DNA of 18,616 bases, from contig JAKPSR010000051.1 in the NCBI GenBank assembly GCA_029571425.1, positions 1 through 18,616 of the forward strand, written 5' to 3'. Source of the stretch: Spirochaetota bacterium (GTDB lineage Bacteria; Spirochaetota; Spirochaetia; Treponematales; Treponemataceae). A program made the translations under genes and the position numbers. Below, piece by piece: positions 6,447 to 14,173 of this stretch (position 1 is its first letter; each line of letters starts with the position of its first letter). Below the pieces are notes generated by a model. The model searched no databases and was not told where the DNA came from. It saw nothing but the letters and a program-made list of their open reading frames with translations.

Positions 6447-8699
6447 ATGACCAAATCCGCCGTCATACTCCAGCCGCCCCTCGTCCAGTTGAACGGTCCT
6501 TATCCCTCCGGCGCCTACCTTGCCGCCTTTTTCCGCTCCCTGCCGTCGTACGGGATTCGCGGCCCCGAGACCGTGCGCTGGGTCGACGTCAATAACCGCG
6601 TTTTTCGGTCGCTCTTTTCTCCCGCCGGTATCTCGCGGGTATTCGATCTCGCCGAGAGTGTGCCGTCCGAGTCGCTGGGCGCGGCGGGCGAAGACGCGGG
6701 CCGTGAGTACGCGCGGTTCCTTTCCCTTCGCGACCGATGGGTGGGATGGATCGACGGGATCGTCTCGATTTTAACCGGTGGCGATCGGGAACTCGCCCAC
6801 GCCTTCGTCCGCTCGCCGTACGCCCCGCGCGGACGGCGCATGGACGCTTTTCTCGCCGGGCTCGAGTCGGAGCCCGACGCGGACGACGCTCGCGTCCTCG
6901 CGACGCTCGCCGTCGAGGATCTCGCCGACCTCGTCACGGTCGCCGTTGACCCTGCCTTCTCTCTTGTTCGGTACGCGGAGTCGATTAGCGCGAGCGAACG
7001 GAGCTTCGCTCGGGTCGAGGCGGCGCTTTCGGGCCCGATGGTGCGTGAGTTTTTTGAACCCGTTTACGCCTCGCTTTGGGACGAGCTCGAGGCCGAAGGG
7101 ATGATCCCCCGCGAGCCGGGGGACCAAACCCTCTTCTGCGTGTCGGTTCCCTTTCCCGGCGCCTTGGTCGGGGCCCTCGCGATGGCCCGTTCGCTTCGCG
7201 CCCGATTTGGTTCGCGCATCGTGATCGGGATGGGCGGCGGCTACGTCAACACAGAGCTTCGCTCCGCCGTCTCCCCGCGCCTCGCCGAGTACGTCGACCA
7301 TCTTTGCTTCGATCGTGGATACGGCGCGTACGCCGCCTTCTTCGCCGACGGGCGGGTTGCCCAGCTCGCGGGCGTCGGCGGCGCGGAATCGGGGCCCGTT
7401 CGGCTTTCCTGCCCCCCGGCCTACCGTGAACTTGAGGATCGGATGACCCGCGAGATCGCGCCCGACTACGCCGATATCGACTTTCGCCTGTATCCTCGGC
7501 TCGCGGACACCCCGAACCCGATGCATCGGCTTTGGTCGGATGGGGCGTGGCTCAAGGCCTACCTCGCCCATGGATGCTATTGGCATCGATGCTCGTTCTG
7601 CGACGTCTCCCTTGACTACATCCGAAGCTACCTACCGGTAGGTATAGAGCGCCTCTACTTCAGCCTCCGCCGCCAGGCCCTCTCGCATGGCCTCCGGGGC
7701 ATCCACCTCGTCGACGAGGCCGCCCCTCCCCGGGCCCTCCGGGACTTCGCCCGAGAGAACCTTCGGCACGCGGCCCGCGACGGCGGCGGCATCCTTCCGT
7801 TTTGGGGGAATATCCGCTTCGAGCGAAGCTTCTCCCGCGACATCGCCGACTATCTCGCCGCGGGAGGGCTCGCGGCCGTCTCGGGCGGGATCGAGATCGC
7901 CGCTCCCTCTGGCTTCGAGTCGATCGACAAGGGCATCAGTCTCGAGCACCTCGTGTTCTCGTGCTGCGCGTTCAAGGAGGCCGGGATCCTGGTGCACGGC
8001 TACTTAATCTACGGATACTGGGACGAGGACGAGGCCGAGCTCATCGATTCGCTTGAGGTGACGAGGCAGCTCTTTCGCGCCGGCCTCGTCGACTCGGCCT
8101 TTTGGCATAAGTTCGTCTTGACCCGCCATTCACGAGTCTACTGCGAGTGGCGCGAGCGTGCGGGGAGTCCCGCAGCGGGTCGCCCGTCCGCCGGAACACT
8201 CTCCGGCCTCGAGCCGATCGACGAGCCGGGGGACTTCGCCGACAACGACCTTCGGTTTCGGGGAGAGGAGGCTTCCGCCCGGTACACGGCCCCGCTCGAC
8301 GCCGCCCTATCGGCATGGATGGCCGGCGAGGGACTCGATGCCCCGATACGCCGCTGGTTTCCGTTTCCGGTCCCCGCTCCGCGCGTCGATCCCAATCTTG
8401 TTGGTTCGTTGGTTTCCGCCTACGAGCGGGCGCGGGACGAGGCCTGGGACCTGCCGCACGAGCGCGAGGCGGACTATGCGTGGCTCGCGGGTAAGCCGGT
8501 GGTGATCGGATCGGACGAGCTGTGTTTTTGGCATTTAGGGGAGGAGGTACGCGTCGCGACGCCCGGCGCGCGGCGGGTTGCCGAGGGCCTATCTCTCGCC
8601 GGGGGCGAGGCCGTCGACCCCAACTTCTTAGCCTCCCTTCCCCCCGAGCTATTCTCCGCGCTCAGGCGTCATGGGCTCTGCAGGGTTCGTCCCATCTAG
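6447..8699 (+). CDS. B12-binding-type radical SAM protein with CX4CX2C motif
   Basis: A 750-residue protein. The N-terminus (LQPPLVQLNGPYPSGAYLAA) and the block FCVSVPFPGALVGALAMARS with VIGMGGGYVNTE (about residues 230-275) look like the Rossmann-type B12-binding half of cobalamin-dependent radical SAM enzymes. The DxHxxG cobalamin-ligand motif is not visible. The radical SAM core starts at AYLAHGCYWHRCSFCD, with cysteines 377, 382 and 385 (CX4CX2C instead of the canonical CX3CX2C). It continues through GIHLVDEAAPP, FWGNIRFERSF, SGGIEIA and HGYLIYGYWDE, all plausible TIM-barrel strands. It should hold a 4Fe-4S cluster and cleave S-adenosylmethionine; the substrate is unknown. The C-terminal 200 residues are unassigned. 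It stands alone, divergent from mlaE and convergent with the omptin gene 9 bp away, so context gives no function. Confidence 0.82.
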   Translation: MTKSAVILQPPLVQLNGPYPSGAYLAAFFRSLPSYGIRGPETVRWVDVNNRVFRSLFSPAGISRVFDLAESVPSESLGAAGEDAGREYARFLSLRDRWVGWIDGIVSILTGGDRELAHAFVRSPYAPRGRRMDAFLAGLESEPDADDARVLATLAVEDLADLVTVAVDPAFSLVRYAESISASERSFARVEAALSGPMVREFFEPVYASLWDELEAEGMIPREPGDQTLFCVSVPFPGALVGALAMARSLRARFGSRIVIGMGGGYVNTELRSAVSPRLAEYVDHLCFDRGYGAYAAFFADGRVAQLAGVGGAESGPVRLSCPPAYRELEDRMTREIAPDYADIDFRLYPRLADTPNPMHRLWSDGAWLKAYLAHGCYWHRCSFCDVSLDYIRSYLPVGIERLYFSLRRQALSHGLRGIHLVDEAAPPRALRDFARENLRHAARDGGGILPFWGNIRFERSFSRDIADYLAAGGLAAVSGGIEIAAPSGFESIDKGISLEHLVFSCCAFKEAGILVHGYLIYGYWDEDEAELIDSLEVTRQLFRAGLVDSAFWHKFVLTRHSRVYCEWRERAGSPAAGRPSAGTLSGLEPIDEPGDFADNDLRFRGEEASARYTAPLDAALSAWMAGEGLDAPIRRWFPFPVPAPRVDPNLVGSLVSAYERARDEAWDLPHEREADYAWLAGKPVVIGSDELCFWHLGEEVRVATPGARRVAEGLSLAGGEAVDPNFLASLPPELFSALRRHGLCRVRPI

Positions 8700-8708
8700 G
8701 CGACCGCG

Positions 8709-9683
8709 TTACCGCAGCCGTGTTTCTACAGAGAGCCTGATGAATTTCGAGTCCATTCCCGCCCCGCCTTCCGCGCTGGACCGCGTGGTTGGCCCTCCCG
8801 AGATGGGCCGTGTGTACACGGCGCCGCGCAGGTCGGTAAGGTAGGTCCATCCCCCCTCCAGTATCAGGGCGACGCGTTCGGTCGGTTCCCAACGAATCGA
8901 GCCGCGTGGCTCGAGGTATATTCCGCCCGTCATCTCGTCGATGTATTCTGTATTGGTAAGCAGGTGTTGGTCCCGGTCGACGCAAAACGCGATCGGGGAC
9001 GCCGTCGCGCCGAGGCTTACGAGCCACCGTCGGGCGATCGGCACGGAAAAACTAAAACCAAAAGAGGGAAGCGAGTAATCTTGCTGGTACTCGATAACCC
9101 GGCCCGACATCGGGACCTTCGGCGTGTCCTCGGTCCATGGCTGGTACGAGCCGGCCGGTAGCGAACCGGGGTCGTTTGGGTATTGGGCGTAGCCGTCCCG
9201 TCCGTTCCAGCGCAGTATATAGCGACGAAAGCCAAGCGAAGGACTCACCGTAAGGCGTCGCGCCGAGCCCGGGCCGCGAAGGGGCAAGGCGATATCCCAG
9301 GCAAACTCGACGCGAAGGTCGAGGGACCCGGCCGAGAAGCAGTCATGGCGCGAATAATGAGTGCGTTCGCCCGAGTAGGGCTGGTTGAGGAAGTCAGAGT
9401 CTTCCAGGATTCCCGACCTACCTGAAAGCCCAGCCGAGACCGCTCCCGAGACGCGAAAGCCCCGCCTCCACCGCGCCGTGGCGCCGAGCTCAAGGCTGAC
9501 GATCGGGGTCATGCCCCAATCGAGCTGACTAATCTTGTTGCCGTCTTGATAGACGTATTCGTGCGCGACGCCTTCGCGGGCGCCGAACCCGGTCGAGAGC
9601 GCTATCTCTGGCGGGGAAAGGGCGACGAGAGGGGAGGAGAGAAGTGCCGTAATCAGGGCGAGGGGGAGTCTTCTCGGCGTCAT
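8709..9683 (-). CDS. Omptin-family outer-membrane protease
   Basis: A 324-residue protein from ATG 9683 with an N-terminal signal peptide (basic MTPRR, then a hydrophobic run to about VALS). The mature part resembles OmpT along its length: a YVYQDGNKISQLDWGM block (OmpT has a VYxxxxGxKxSQLDW equivalent), the catalytic aspartate pair as DSDF, THYSRHD after it, DRDQH matching the OmpT Asp210-His212 dyad, and a GGWTYLTDLRG strand with GAGMDSKFIRLSVETRL at the end. Numbered from the in-frame GTG at 9701, the catalytic residues are D101, D103, D244 and H246. Omptins are ten-stranded outer-membrane barrels cleaving between basic residues, often activated by lipopolysaccharide. ATG is preferred over GTG 9701 because it gives a normal signal peptide. 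The final residue is Arg rather than the usual aromatic, which is atypical for a barrel protein. Confidence 0.82.
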   Translation of the reverse strand: MTPRRLPLALITALLSSPLVALSPPEIALSTGFGAREGVAHEYVYQDGNKISQLDWGMTPIVSLELGATARWRRGFRVSGAVSAGLSGRSGILEDSDFLNQPYSGERTHYSRHDCFSAGSLDLRVEFAWDIALPLRGPGSARRLTVSPSLGFRRYILRWNGRDGYAQYPNDPGSLPAGSYQPWTEDTPKVPMSGRVIEYQQDYSLPSFGFSFSVPIARRWLVSLGATASPIAFCVDRDQHLLTNTEYIDEMTGGIYLEPRGSIRWEPTERVALILEGGWTYLTDLRGAVYTRPISGGPTTRSSAEGGAGMDSKFIRLSVETRLR

Positions 9684-9691
9684 GGTTCTCG

Positions 9692-9700
9692 ATTCTACCA
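9692..9700 (-). promoter_or_regulatory. Extended -10 of the omptin gene (nearly leaderless)
   Basis: TGG followed by TAGAAT (9697-9692; 5/6 match to TATAAT) on the minus strand, only 8 bp before the ATG at 9683. Predicted transcription begins about 2 nt before the ATG. There is no Shine-Dalgarno sequence and no good -35. Confidence 0.45.
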
Positions 9701-9720
9701 CAATTCCGCCCGAAAAGCCC

Positions 9721-9750
9721 TTGCCGCCGGGCGAGTTTTATCGATACATT
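9721..9750 (+). promoter_or_regulatory. Candidate htpG promoter
   Basis: TTGCCG (9721-9726), an 18-bp spacer and TACATT (9745-9750), giving a leader of about 62 nt. The -35 and spacer resemble the mlaE and radical SAM promoters. No CIRCE element is present. An alternative TTGACT at 9750 has only a poor -10. Confidence 0.35.
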
Positions 9751-9818
9751 TGACTATGTACCGTTCCGTCCGGATACCGGCGGACGAGACCCGTACCTAC
9801 TAGGAGCGAGCGAAACCC

Positions 9819-11753
9819 ATGGCTACCTATCAGTTTCAGACCGAGGTCAACCAGCTGTTGACCCTCATCATCCATTCCCTGTACTCGAACAAGGAGATCT
9901 TCCTCCGCGAGATCGTCTCGAACGCCTCGGACGCACTCGACAAGCTCAAGTACCTGACCGTCTCCGACGAGGGGTACAAGCAGGTGCGCTTCGATCCCCG
10001 CGTCGACATCTCGTTCGACGAGGCGGCCAAGACCCTGACCGTCCGCGACACCGGCATCGGTATGGACGCGGACGACATCGTCTCCAACCTCGGGACGATC
10101 GCCCGCTCGGGGACGAAGGCCTTCCTCGAGCAGCTCGCCGCGGACGCCCGCAAGGACTCGAACCTCATCGGCCAGTTCGGCGTTGGCTTCTACTCGGCCT
10201 TCATGGTCTCCACGCAAATCGAGGTCGTGTCGAAGAAGGCGGGAAGCGCCAAGGTGTGGCGCTGGGTGTCTGACGGCAAGGGCTCGTACGAGCTCGACGA
10301 GGCCGACGACTCCGCCTTCCCGATCCTGGATGGCGTTCCCGAGGCGAGCCACGGTACTTGCGTGACCATGCGGCTGAACGACGAGGACGCCGAGTACGCG
10401 AGTCGCTGGAAGATCGAGGAGATCGTCAAGCGCTACTCCGACCACATCGCCTTCCCGATCTTCCTGCACTACGTGAAGAAAGAGTACGACGACAAGGGAA
10501 AGGTGAAGTCAGAGAGCCTGGTGGCCGAGCAGATCAACGACGCGAGCGCCATCTGGCAGAAGCCGAAGTCCGAGCTTACGGACGAGGACTATAGCAGCTT
10601 CTATAAGTCGATCTCCCATGACTCCGAGGATCCCCTGCTGCATTTGCATACCAAGGCCGAGGGGACCCAGGAATACACCACCCTCTTCTACGTGCCCGCG
10701 AAGGCGCCCTTCGACATGTTCCACGCCGACTATAAACCGGGCGTGCGCCTCTTCGTGAAGCGCGTCTTCATCACCGAGGACGACAAGGAGCTCTTGCCCG
10801 TGTACCTCCGCTTCGTGCGCGGGGTGATCGACAGCGAGGACTTGCCCTTGAACGTGAGCCGCGAGATCCTCCAGCAAAATCGCATCCTCCAGTCGATCAA
10901 GACCGCCTCCGTGAAGAAGATTCTCGGCGAGTTCAAGCGCCTCGCCGAGGCGGACCCGGAGAAATATGATCGCTTCGTGAACGAGTACAACCGCCCCCTC
11001 AAGGAAGGACTCTACGGTGACTACGCGCATCGCGAGGATCTCGCCGAGCTCGTCCGCTTTAAGACGACCTACGAGTCGTCCGATGCCGCCGCGAAGGGCG
11101 TCTCCGCCTCCGGTTGGACCGGGCTCGCCGATTACGTCGCCCGGATGAAGAGCGGCCAGAAGGCGATCTACTATCTCGCGGGCGGCGACGAGAAGACCCT
11201 CCGCCAGTCGCCGCACCTTGAGGCGTACCGCGCGAAGGGTCTCGAGGTCCTGATCATGGCCGACGAGATCGACGAGCTCGTCATCCCGTCCCTGGGTAAG
11301 TACAAGGACTGGGAGCTTAAGGCCGCGAATCGCGCGGGTTCCGACGAGGAGCTCGCGTCGGACGAGGAGAAGAAGGCCGCCGAGGAGCGCGAGAAGAACA
11401 TGAAGCCCGTCGTTGAGCGGGTGAAGAAGGCTCTAGGGGACCGCGTCAAGGACGTGCGTCTTTCGAAGCGGCTTTCCGATTCCCCCTCGTGCATCGTCGT
11501 CGACGAGGACGACCCGAGCCTGCAGATGGAGCGGATGATGAAGGCGATGGGCCAATCAGGCTTCGCCGAGGTAAAGCCGATCCTCGAGTTGAATGGGGAC
11601 CACGCACTCGTCAAGCGGCTCGAGGCGGCCGACGAGGATACCCTCGCCGATCTCTCCTCGATACTCCTAGACCAGGCGCTGATCGCGGAGGGCTCCGAGC
11701 TCAAGGACCCGGCCGACTTCGTGCGGCGATTGAACCGTCAGTTGGCAAGGTAG
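9819..11753 (+). CDS. htpG: Chaperone HtpG (bacterial Hsp90)
   Basis: A 644-residue cytosolic ATP-dependent chaperone, close in length to E. coli HtpG (624). The N-terminal GHKL ATPase domain is complete: FLREIVSNASDALDKLKYL (about 28-46), DTGIGM, NLGTIARSGTKAFLEQL and LIGQFGVGFYSAFMVS. The middle domain follows with FYVPAKAPFDMF, VRLFVKRVFITED, LPVYLRFVRGVIDSEDLPLN and VSREILQQN. The C-terminal dimerisation domain ends with DEDTLADLSSILLDQALIAE. ATG at 9819 is the family start; an AGGAG lies about 12 nt upstream, a rather long spacing. It has no co-directional neighbour; a strong terminator follows. It is likely stress-induced, but the sequence shows no recognisable heat-shock operator. Confidence 0.97.
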   Translation: MATYQFQTEVNQLLTLIIHSLYSNKEIFLREIVSNASDALDKLKYLTVSDEGYKQVRFDPRVDISFDEAAKTLTVRDTGIGMDADDIVSNLGTIARSGTKAFLEQLAADARKDSNLIGQFGVGFYSAFMVSTQIEVVSKKAGSAKVWRWVSDGKGSYELDEADDSAFPILDGVPEASHGTCVTMRLNDEDAEYASRWKIEEIVKRYSDHIAFPIFLHYVKKEYDDKGKVKSESLVAEQINDASAIWQKPKSELTDEDYSSFYKSISHDSEDPLLHLHTKAEGTQEYTTLFYVPAKAPFDMFHADYKPGVRLFVKRVFITEDDKELLPVYLRFVRGVIDSEDLPLNVSREILQQNRILQSIKTASVKKILGEFKRLAEADPEKYDRFVNEYNRPLKEGLYGDYAHREDLAELVRFKTTYESSDAAAKGVSASGWTGLADYVARMKSGQKAIYYLAGGDEKTLRQSPHLEAYRAKGLEVLIMADEIDELVIPSLGKYKDWELKAANRAGSDEELASDEEKKAAEEREKNMKPVVERVKKALGDRVKDVRLSKRLSDSPSCIVVDEDDPSLQMERMMKAMGQSGFAEVKPILELNGDHALVKRLEAADEDTLADLSSILLDQALIAEGSELKDPADFVRRLNRQLAR

Positions 11754-11759
11754 CGTGGC

Positions 11760-11778
11760 CGCGGCGCTCCGCGCCGCG
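11760..11778. repeat. GC hairpin after the htpG stop
   Basis: Perfect inverted repeat CGCGGCGC-TCC-GCGCCGCG starting 6 nt after the htpG stop and ahead of the terminator. It shares the arms CGCGGCG/CGCCGCG with 2885-2901. Confidence 0.55.
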
Positions 11779-11794
11779 AACCCGGACAAAAAAG

Positions 11795-11830
11795 AAACGC
11801 CCGTAGCCGGCAATCCGGCTCGGGCGTTTT
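11795..11830. terminator. Bidirectional intrinsic terminator between htpG and the S-component gene
   Basis: Stem AAACGCCCG / CGGGCGTTT, a single bulged T, then AGCCGG / CCGGCT around a CAAT loop. The 3' side runs into TTTT on the plus strand, and the minus strand reads into TTTCTTTTTT. It can therefore end both convergent units, htpG and the S-component gene. Confidence 0.9.
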
Positions 11831-11873
11831 GCTTTACGCGGCGCGTGGGCGCGCGTGGGCCTACAGTGGCTGG

Positions 11874-12482
11874 CTATTCCTTCGACAGCTTCGACTTGCG
11901 GCCGACGGAGCCTGCTCCCCTAAGGGCGACGACGACGAGGACGGTTAGCACGGCCGCGGCGATCGCTTCCGGTATCCCGTTCGCGACGAAGATAACGCCG
12001 AGTATGGGCCAAACGTTGGCGGGCGGCTCTCCGCCTGTAAGGGCGCCCGAGCCCGCAGTGGCTATCAGCATCCCGAGCACGAGGGCTGTGTGCGCGATCG
12101 TGCCGACGATGGCGCCGAAGGCGGCGGCCGGGAGTTTCCTCCAGCGCGCGATAAGGGCGTATGCGCCCCACGCGACGAGCGGAAAGAGAACGCGGGGAAG
12201 CACGGATACAAGGGGATTGCGGAAGGCGACGTCGATCGGGGTAACGGGGGCGATGTTCGCCTGGAGGAGGCTGAATACTCCGAAGATGGCCCCGATGCCG
12301 GCTCCCACGAAGGGTCCTTCGAGAACGGCCCCAAGGATGGCCGGGATGTGCAGGATGGTGATCGTCGCTCCCGAGATCCAGGGGAAGAACCCGAGACGGG
12401 TGATCCCGAGGAAGATGGCGAGGGATCCGAGGGCTCCGGTGATCACGAGCTTGCGAATGTACGCGCCGGTGGTATTATTCAT
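11874..12482 (-). CDS. ECF transporter S component (substrate-binding membrane protein)
   Basis: A 202-residue hydrophobic protein with about six transmembrane segments. The N-terminal half has the ECF S-component pattern: a short basic start (YIRKLVITGALGSLAIFLGI), then GATITILHIPAILGAVLEGP and FVGAGIGAIFGVFSLLQA, then RVLFPLVAWGAYALI and later ANGIPEAIAAAVLTVLVVV. S components bind a vitamin or metal and dock onto an EcfA-EcfA'-EcfT module; the fused module at 15096-17270 is an obvious partner. The substrate is not readable from sequence; the nearby B6 kinase suggests pyridoxine or pyridoxal (as proposed for PdxU-type S components), but hydroxymethylpyrimidine or others remain possible. ATG at 12482 is supported by AGGAGG 4 nt upstream. 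It has its own promoter and candidate operator and follows the phosphatase gene by 55 bp. Confidence 0.85.
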   Translation of the reverse strand: MNNTTGAYIRKLVITGALGSLAIFLGITRLGFFPWISGATITILHIPAILGAVLEGPFVGAGIGAIFGVFSLLQANIAPVTPIDVAFRNPLVSVLPRVLFPLVAWGAYALIARWRKLPAAAFGAIVGTIAHTALVLGMLIATAGSGALTGGEPPANVWPILGVIFVANGIPEAIAAAVLTVLVVVALRGAGSVGRKSKLSKE

Positions 12483-12509
12483 ACGACCTCCTGTAATAAA
12501 TTTGACTTT

Positions 12510-12541
12510 GATAATATGACATTATCTGAAAATACTGTCAA
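12510..12541 (-). promoter_or_regulatory. S-component promoter with a palindromic candidate operator
   Basis: On the minus strand, a consensus TTGACA (12541-12536) that overlaps the phosphatase stop codon, a 17-bp spacer and CATATT (12518-12513); TATTAT with a 19-bp spacer is an alternative. A perfect inverted repeat, plus-strand GATAAT-ATGAC-ATTATC (12510-12526), covers the -10. The site is strikingly AT-rich against its surroundings. The palindrome suits a dimeric repressor; which one is unknown. Confidence 0.6.
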
Positions 12542-14133
12542 TTGAACATCATTCCGCCTATGACGGCGATACGCCCATCGGTAGTTGGAGTCAGTTCTTT
12601 TGCCGCGCGCGCGTAGGCGATAATCGCGTCGCGGAGTGTCACCGAGGTATTATACGAGGAAATTCGCCGCGCGAGAACGGCGTATCCGTCGCCCCCGCCC
12701 ATCAGGTAATCGTTGGTCACGAGACGGTAGGTAGCCGCGGGATCTATCAGCTTTCCTCCGAGCGTCAGGTCACGAAGGATTCCCTTTGAGCCGTCGGCGG
12801 GATACTCGATGGTATAGCGAACTTCGGCGGACACCTGCGCCCAGGCTCCCGCGCCCTGCGGGACTGAGGCGATGTACTCGAAAAGGGCGAGGACGTCTTC
12901 CCCGCGCATGCTCGCGATGTAAAGCCAGTTGTCGAACGGCAGCACTGTCGCGATCCGCTCGCGGGTTATCTCGCCTGAGGGAATTTCCGCGCGGATGTTT
13001 CCCCCGTTCGTGAAGGCGAAGTCGGCGTCCTTCTTGAGCACGTTTCGCACGTACCAAAGTGCTCCGTCGTTGACCATGTCGCCGAGGGCGATCTCCTTCT
13101 TGCGGGATAGGCGGTCGCCGAACTCGAACCCGGCGGTCGCGTGCGCGACGACTTCCTTGAGGCTCGCGTCGGACGCCGCGCGATAGGGCTCGATCAGGGC
13201 GGCGACCTTCGGGTCCGGGGCCCACTTCCGCTGTTCCTTCGAGTTGATGCGTTCCGCGGACCAGGAGAAGGACGCGACCTTCCCGTCGCGGACGGCGAAC
13301 TCGGCGCGTCCGACGAAACGCCCGAACTCGTTCGCCGAGACGATCGGCACGCCGGCGGCGTAGCGAGGTTCGGTAAGTGCGGTGTGCGAGTGCCCGTCGA
13401 CGATAAGGTCTATCCCGGGCACGCGCTCGGCGAGCTCGATTGATGTGACGTGGCCGTCCTCTTCCTTTACGAGGCCCAGGTGAGTCAGCGCGATAATGAG
13501 GTCGCAGTCCCTTTTGCCGCGTAGCTCGGCGACGGTCGCGCGCGCGGTCTCGATCTCGTCCGCGAAGGAAAGCGACGGGTCAGGACTCGCGATCGAGAGG
13601 GTGCGGCGGGTGGTGAGCCCGAATATCCCGACGCGCATCCCGGGGAAGTCGCGGACGATGTAGGGCTCGGCGAGCGTCTTGCCGCCGGGCACGAGGACGT
13701 TCGCCGAAAGGAAGGTAAAATCCGCGAGGCGCATCTGCGCGCGGAGCTTCTTTAGCGTGCCGTCGAACTCGTGGTTCCCGAGGGCAACGGCGTCGTACCC
13801 GATCATGTTATACGCGCGTATGTCCACCTCGCCGGAAAACATGTTGGATAGGGCCGAGCCGGTATTCACGTCTCCTGAGTCGACGAGGAGGATATTCGGC
13901 TCGGATTCGCGGACTGCGCGAACGAAGCTCGCTCGCTCGGCGAGGCCGCCTTCGCCCCCGATGGGAAGGACGGCGCCGTGGTGGTCGTTCGTGTGGAGGA
14001 TGACGAGTCGGTACGTCTCGCCGGGCTCGCGAGCGACCGGCTTCGCGCCCCCGGCGCATGAGGCAAGAAAAAGGGTCGCGGCAACGATGGCCGCCGTCAA
14101 AGCGAACGCGAACGACCTAAACGTTTTCTTCAT
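12538..14133 (-). CDS. 5'-nucleotidase/UshA-family metallophosphatase lipoprotein
   Basis: A 531-residue protein. The signal peptide MKKTFRSFAFALTAAIVAAT ends in the lipobox LASC with Cys26, so it is a lipoprotein facing the periplasm or outside. The calcineurin-like metal domain shows HTNDHHG (D50, H52), DSGD (D85), GNHEFD (N120, H121), LTHLG (H218) and DGHSH (H248, H250), the full two-metal set. The C-terminal nucleotidase domain shows TNGGNIRA and GGGDGY. Family members release phosphate from nucleotides and other phosphomonoesters. ATG at 14133 is preferred over an upstream in-frame start because AAGGAG is 7 nt before it and the lipobox then sits correctly. Its neighbours suggest it could dephosphorylate a vitamin phosphate such as PLP before uptake, but nucleotide scavenging is the default reading. 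A CGCGCG-CGG-CGCGCG hairpin (14146-14160) lies just before the ribosome site. Confidence 0.9.
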   Translation of the reverse strand: MKKTFRSFAFALTAAIVAATLFLASCAGGAKPVAREPGETYRLVILHTNDHHGAVLPIGGEGGLAERASFVRAVRESEPNILLVDSGDVNTGSALSNMFSGEVDIRAYNMIGYDAVALGNHEFDGTLKKLRAQMRLADFTFLSANVLVPGGKTLAEPYIVRDFPGMRVGIFGLTTRRTLSIASPDPSLSFADEIETARATVAELRGKRDCDLIIALTHLGLVKEEDGHVTSIELAERVPGIDLIVDGHSHTALTEPRYAAGVPIVSANEFGRFVGRAEFAVRDGKVASFSWSAERINSKEQRKWAPDPKVAALIEPYRAASDASLKEVVAHATAGFEFGDRLSRKKEIALGDMVNDGALWYVRNVLKKDADFAFTNGGNIRAEIPSGEITRERIATVLPFDNWLYIASMRGEDVLALFEYIASVPQGAGAWAQVSAEVRYTIEYPADGSKGILRDLTLGGKLIDPAATYRLVTNDYLMGGGDGYAVLARRISSYNTSVTLRDAIIAYARAAKELTPTTDGRIAVIGGMMFN

Positions 14134-14173
14134 GATTTCTCCTTTCGCGCGCGGCGCGCGGACGGACTTCGAT

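Noticed and set aside
9702..9818. CIRCE or other heat-shock operator upstream of htpG
   Set aside because: I looked for TTAGCACTC-N9-GAGTGCTAA-like dyads and found none.
10509..11216. 235-codon minus-strand open frame within htpG
   Set aside because: Shadow of the htpG coding frame; no ribosome site or family resemblance.
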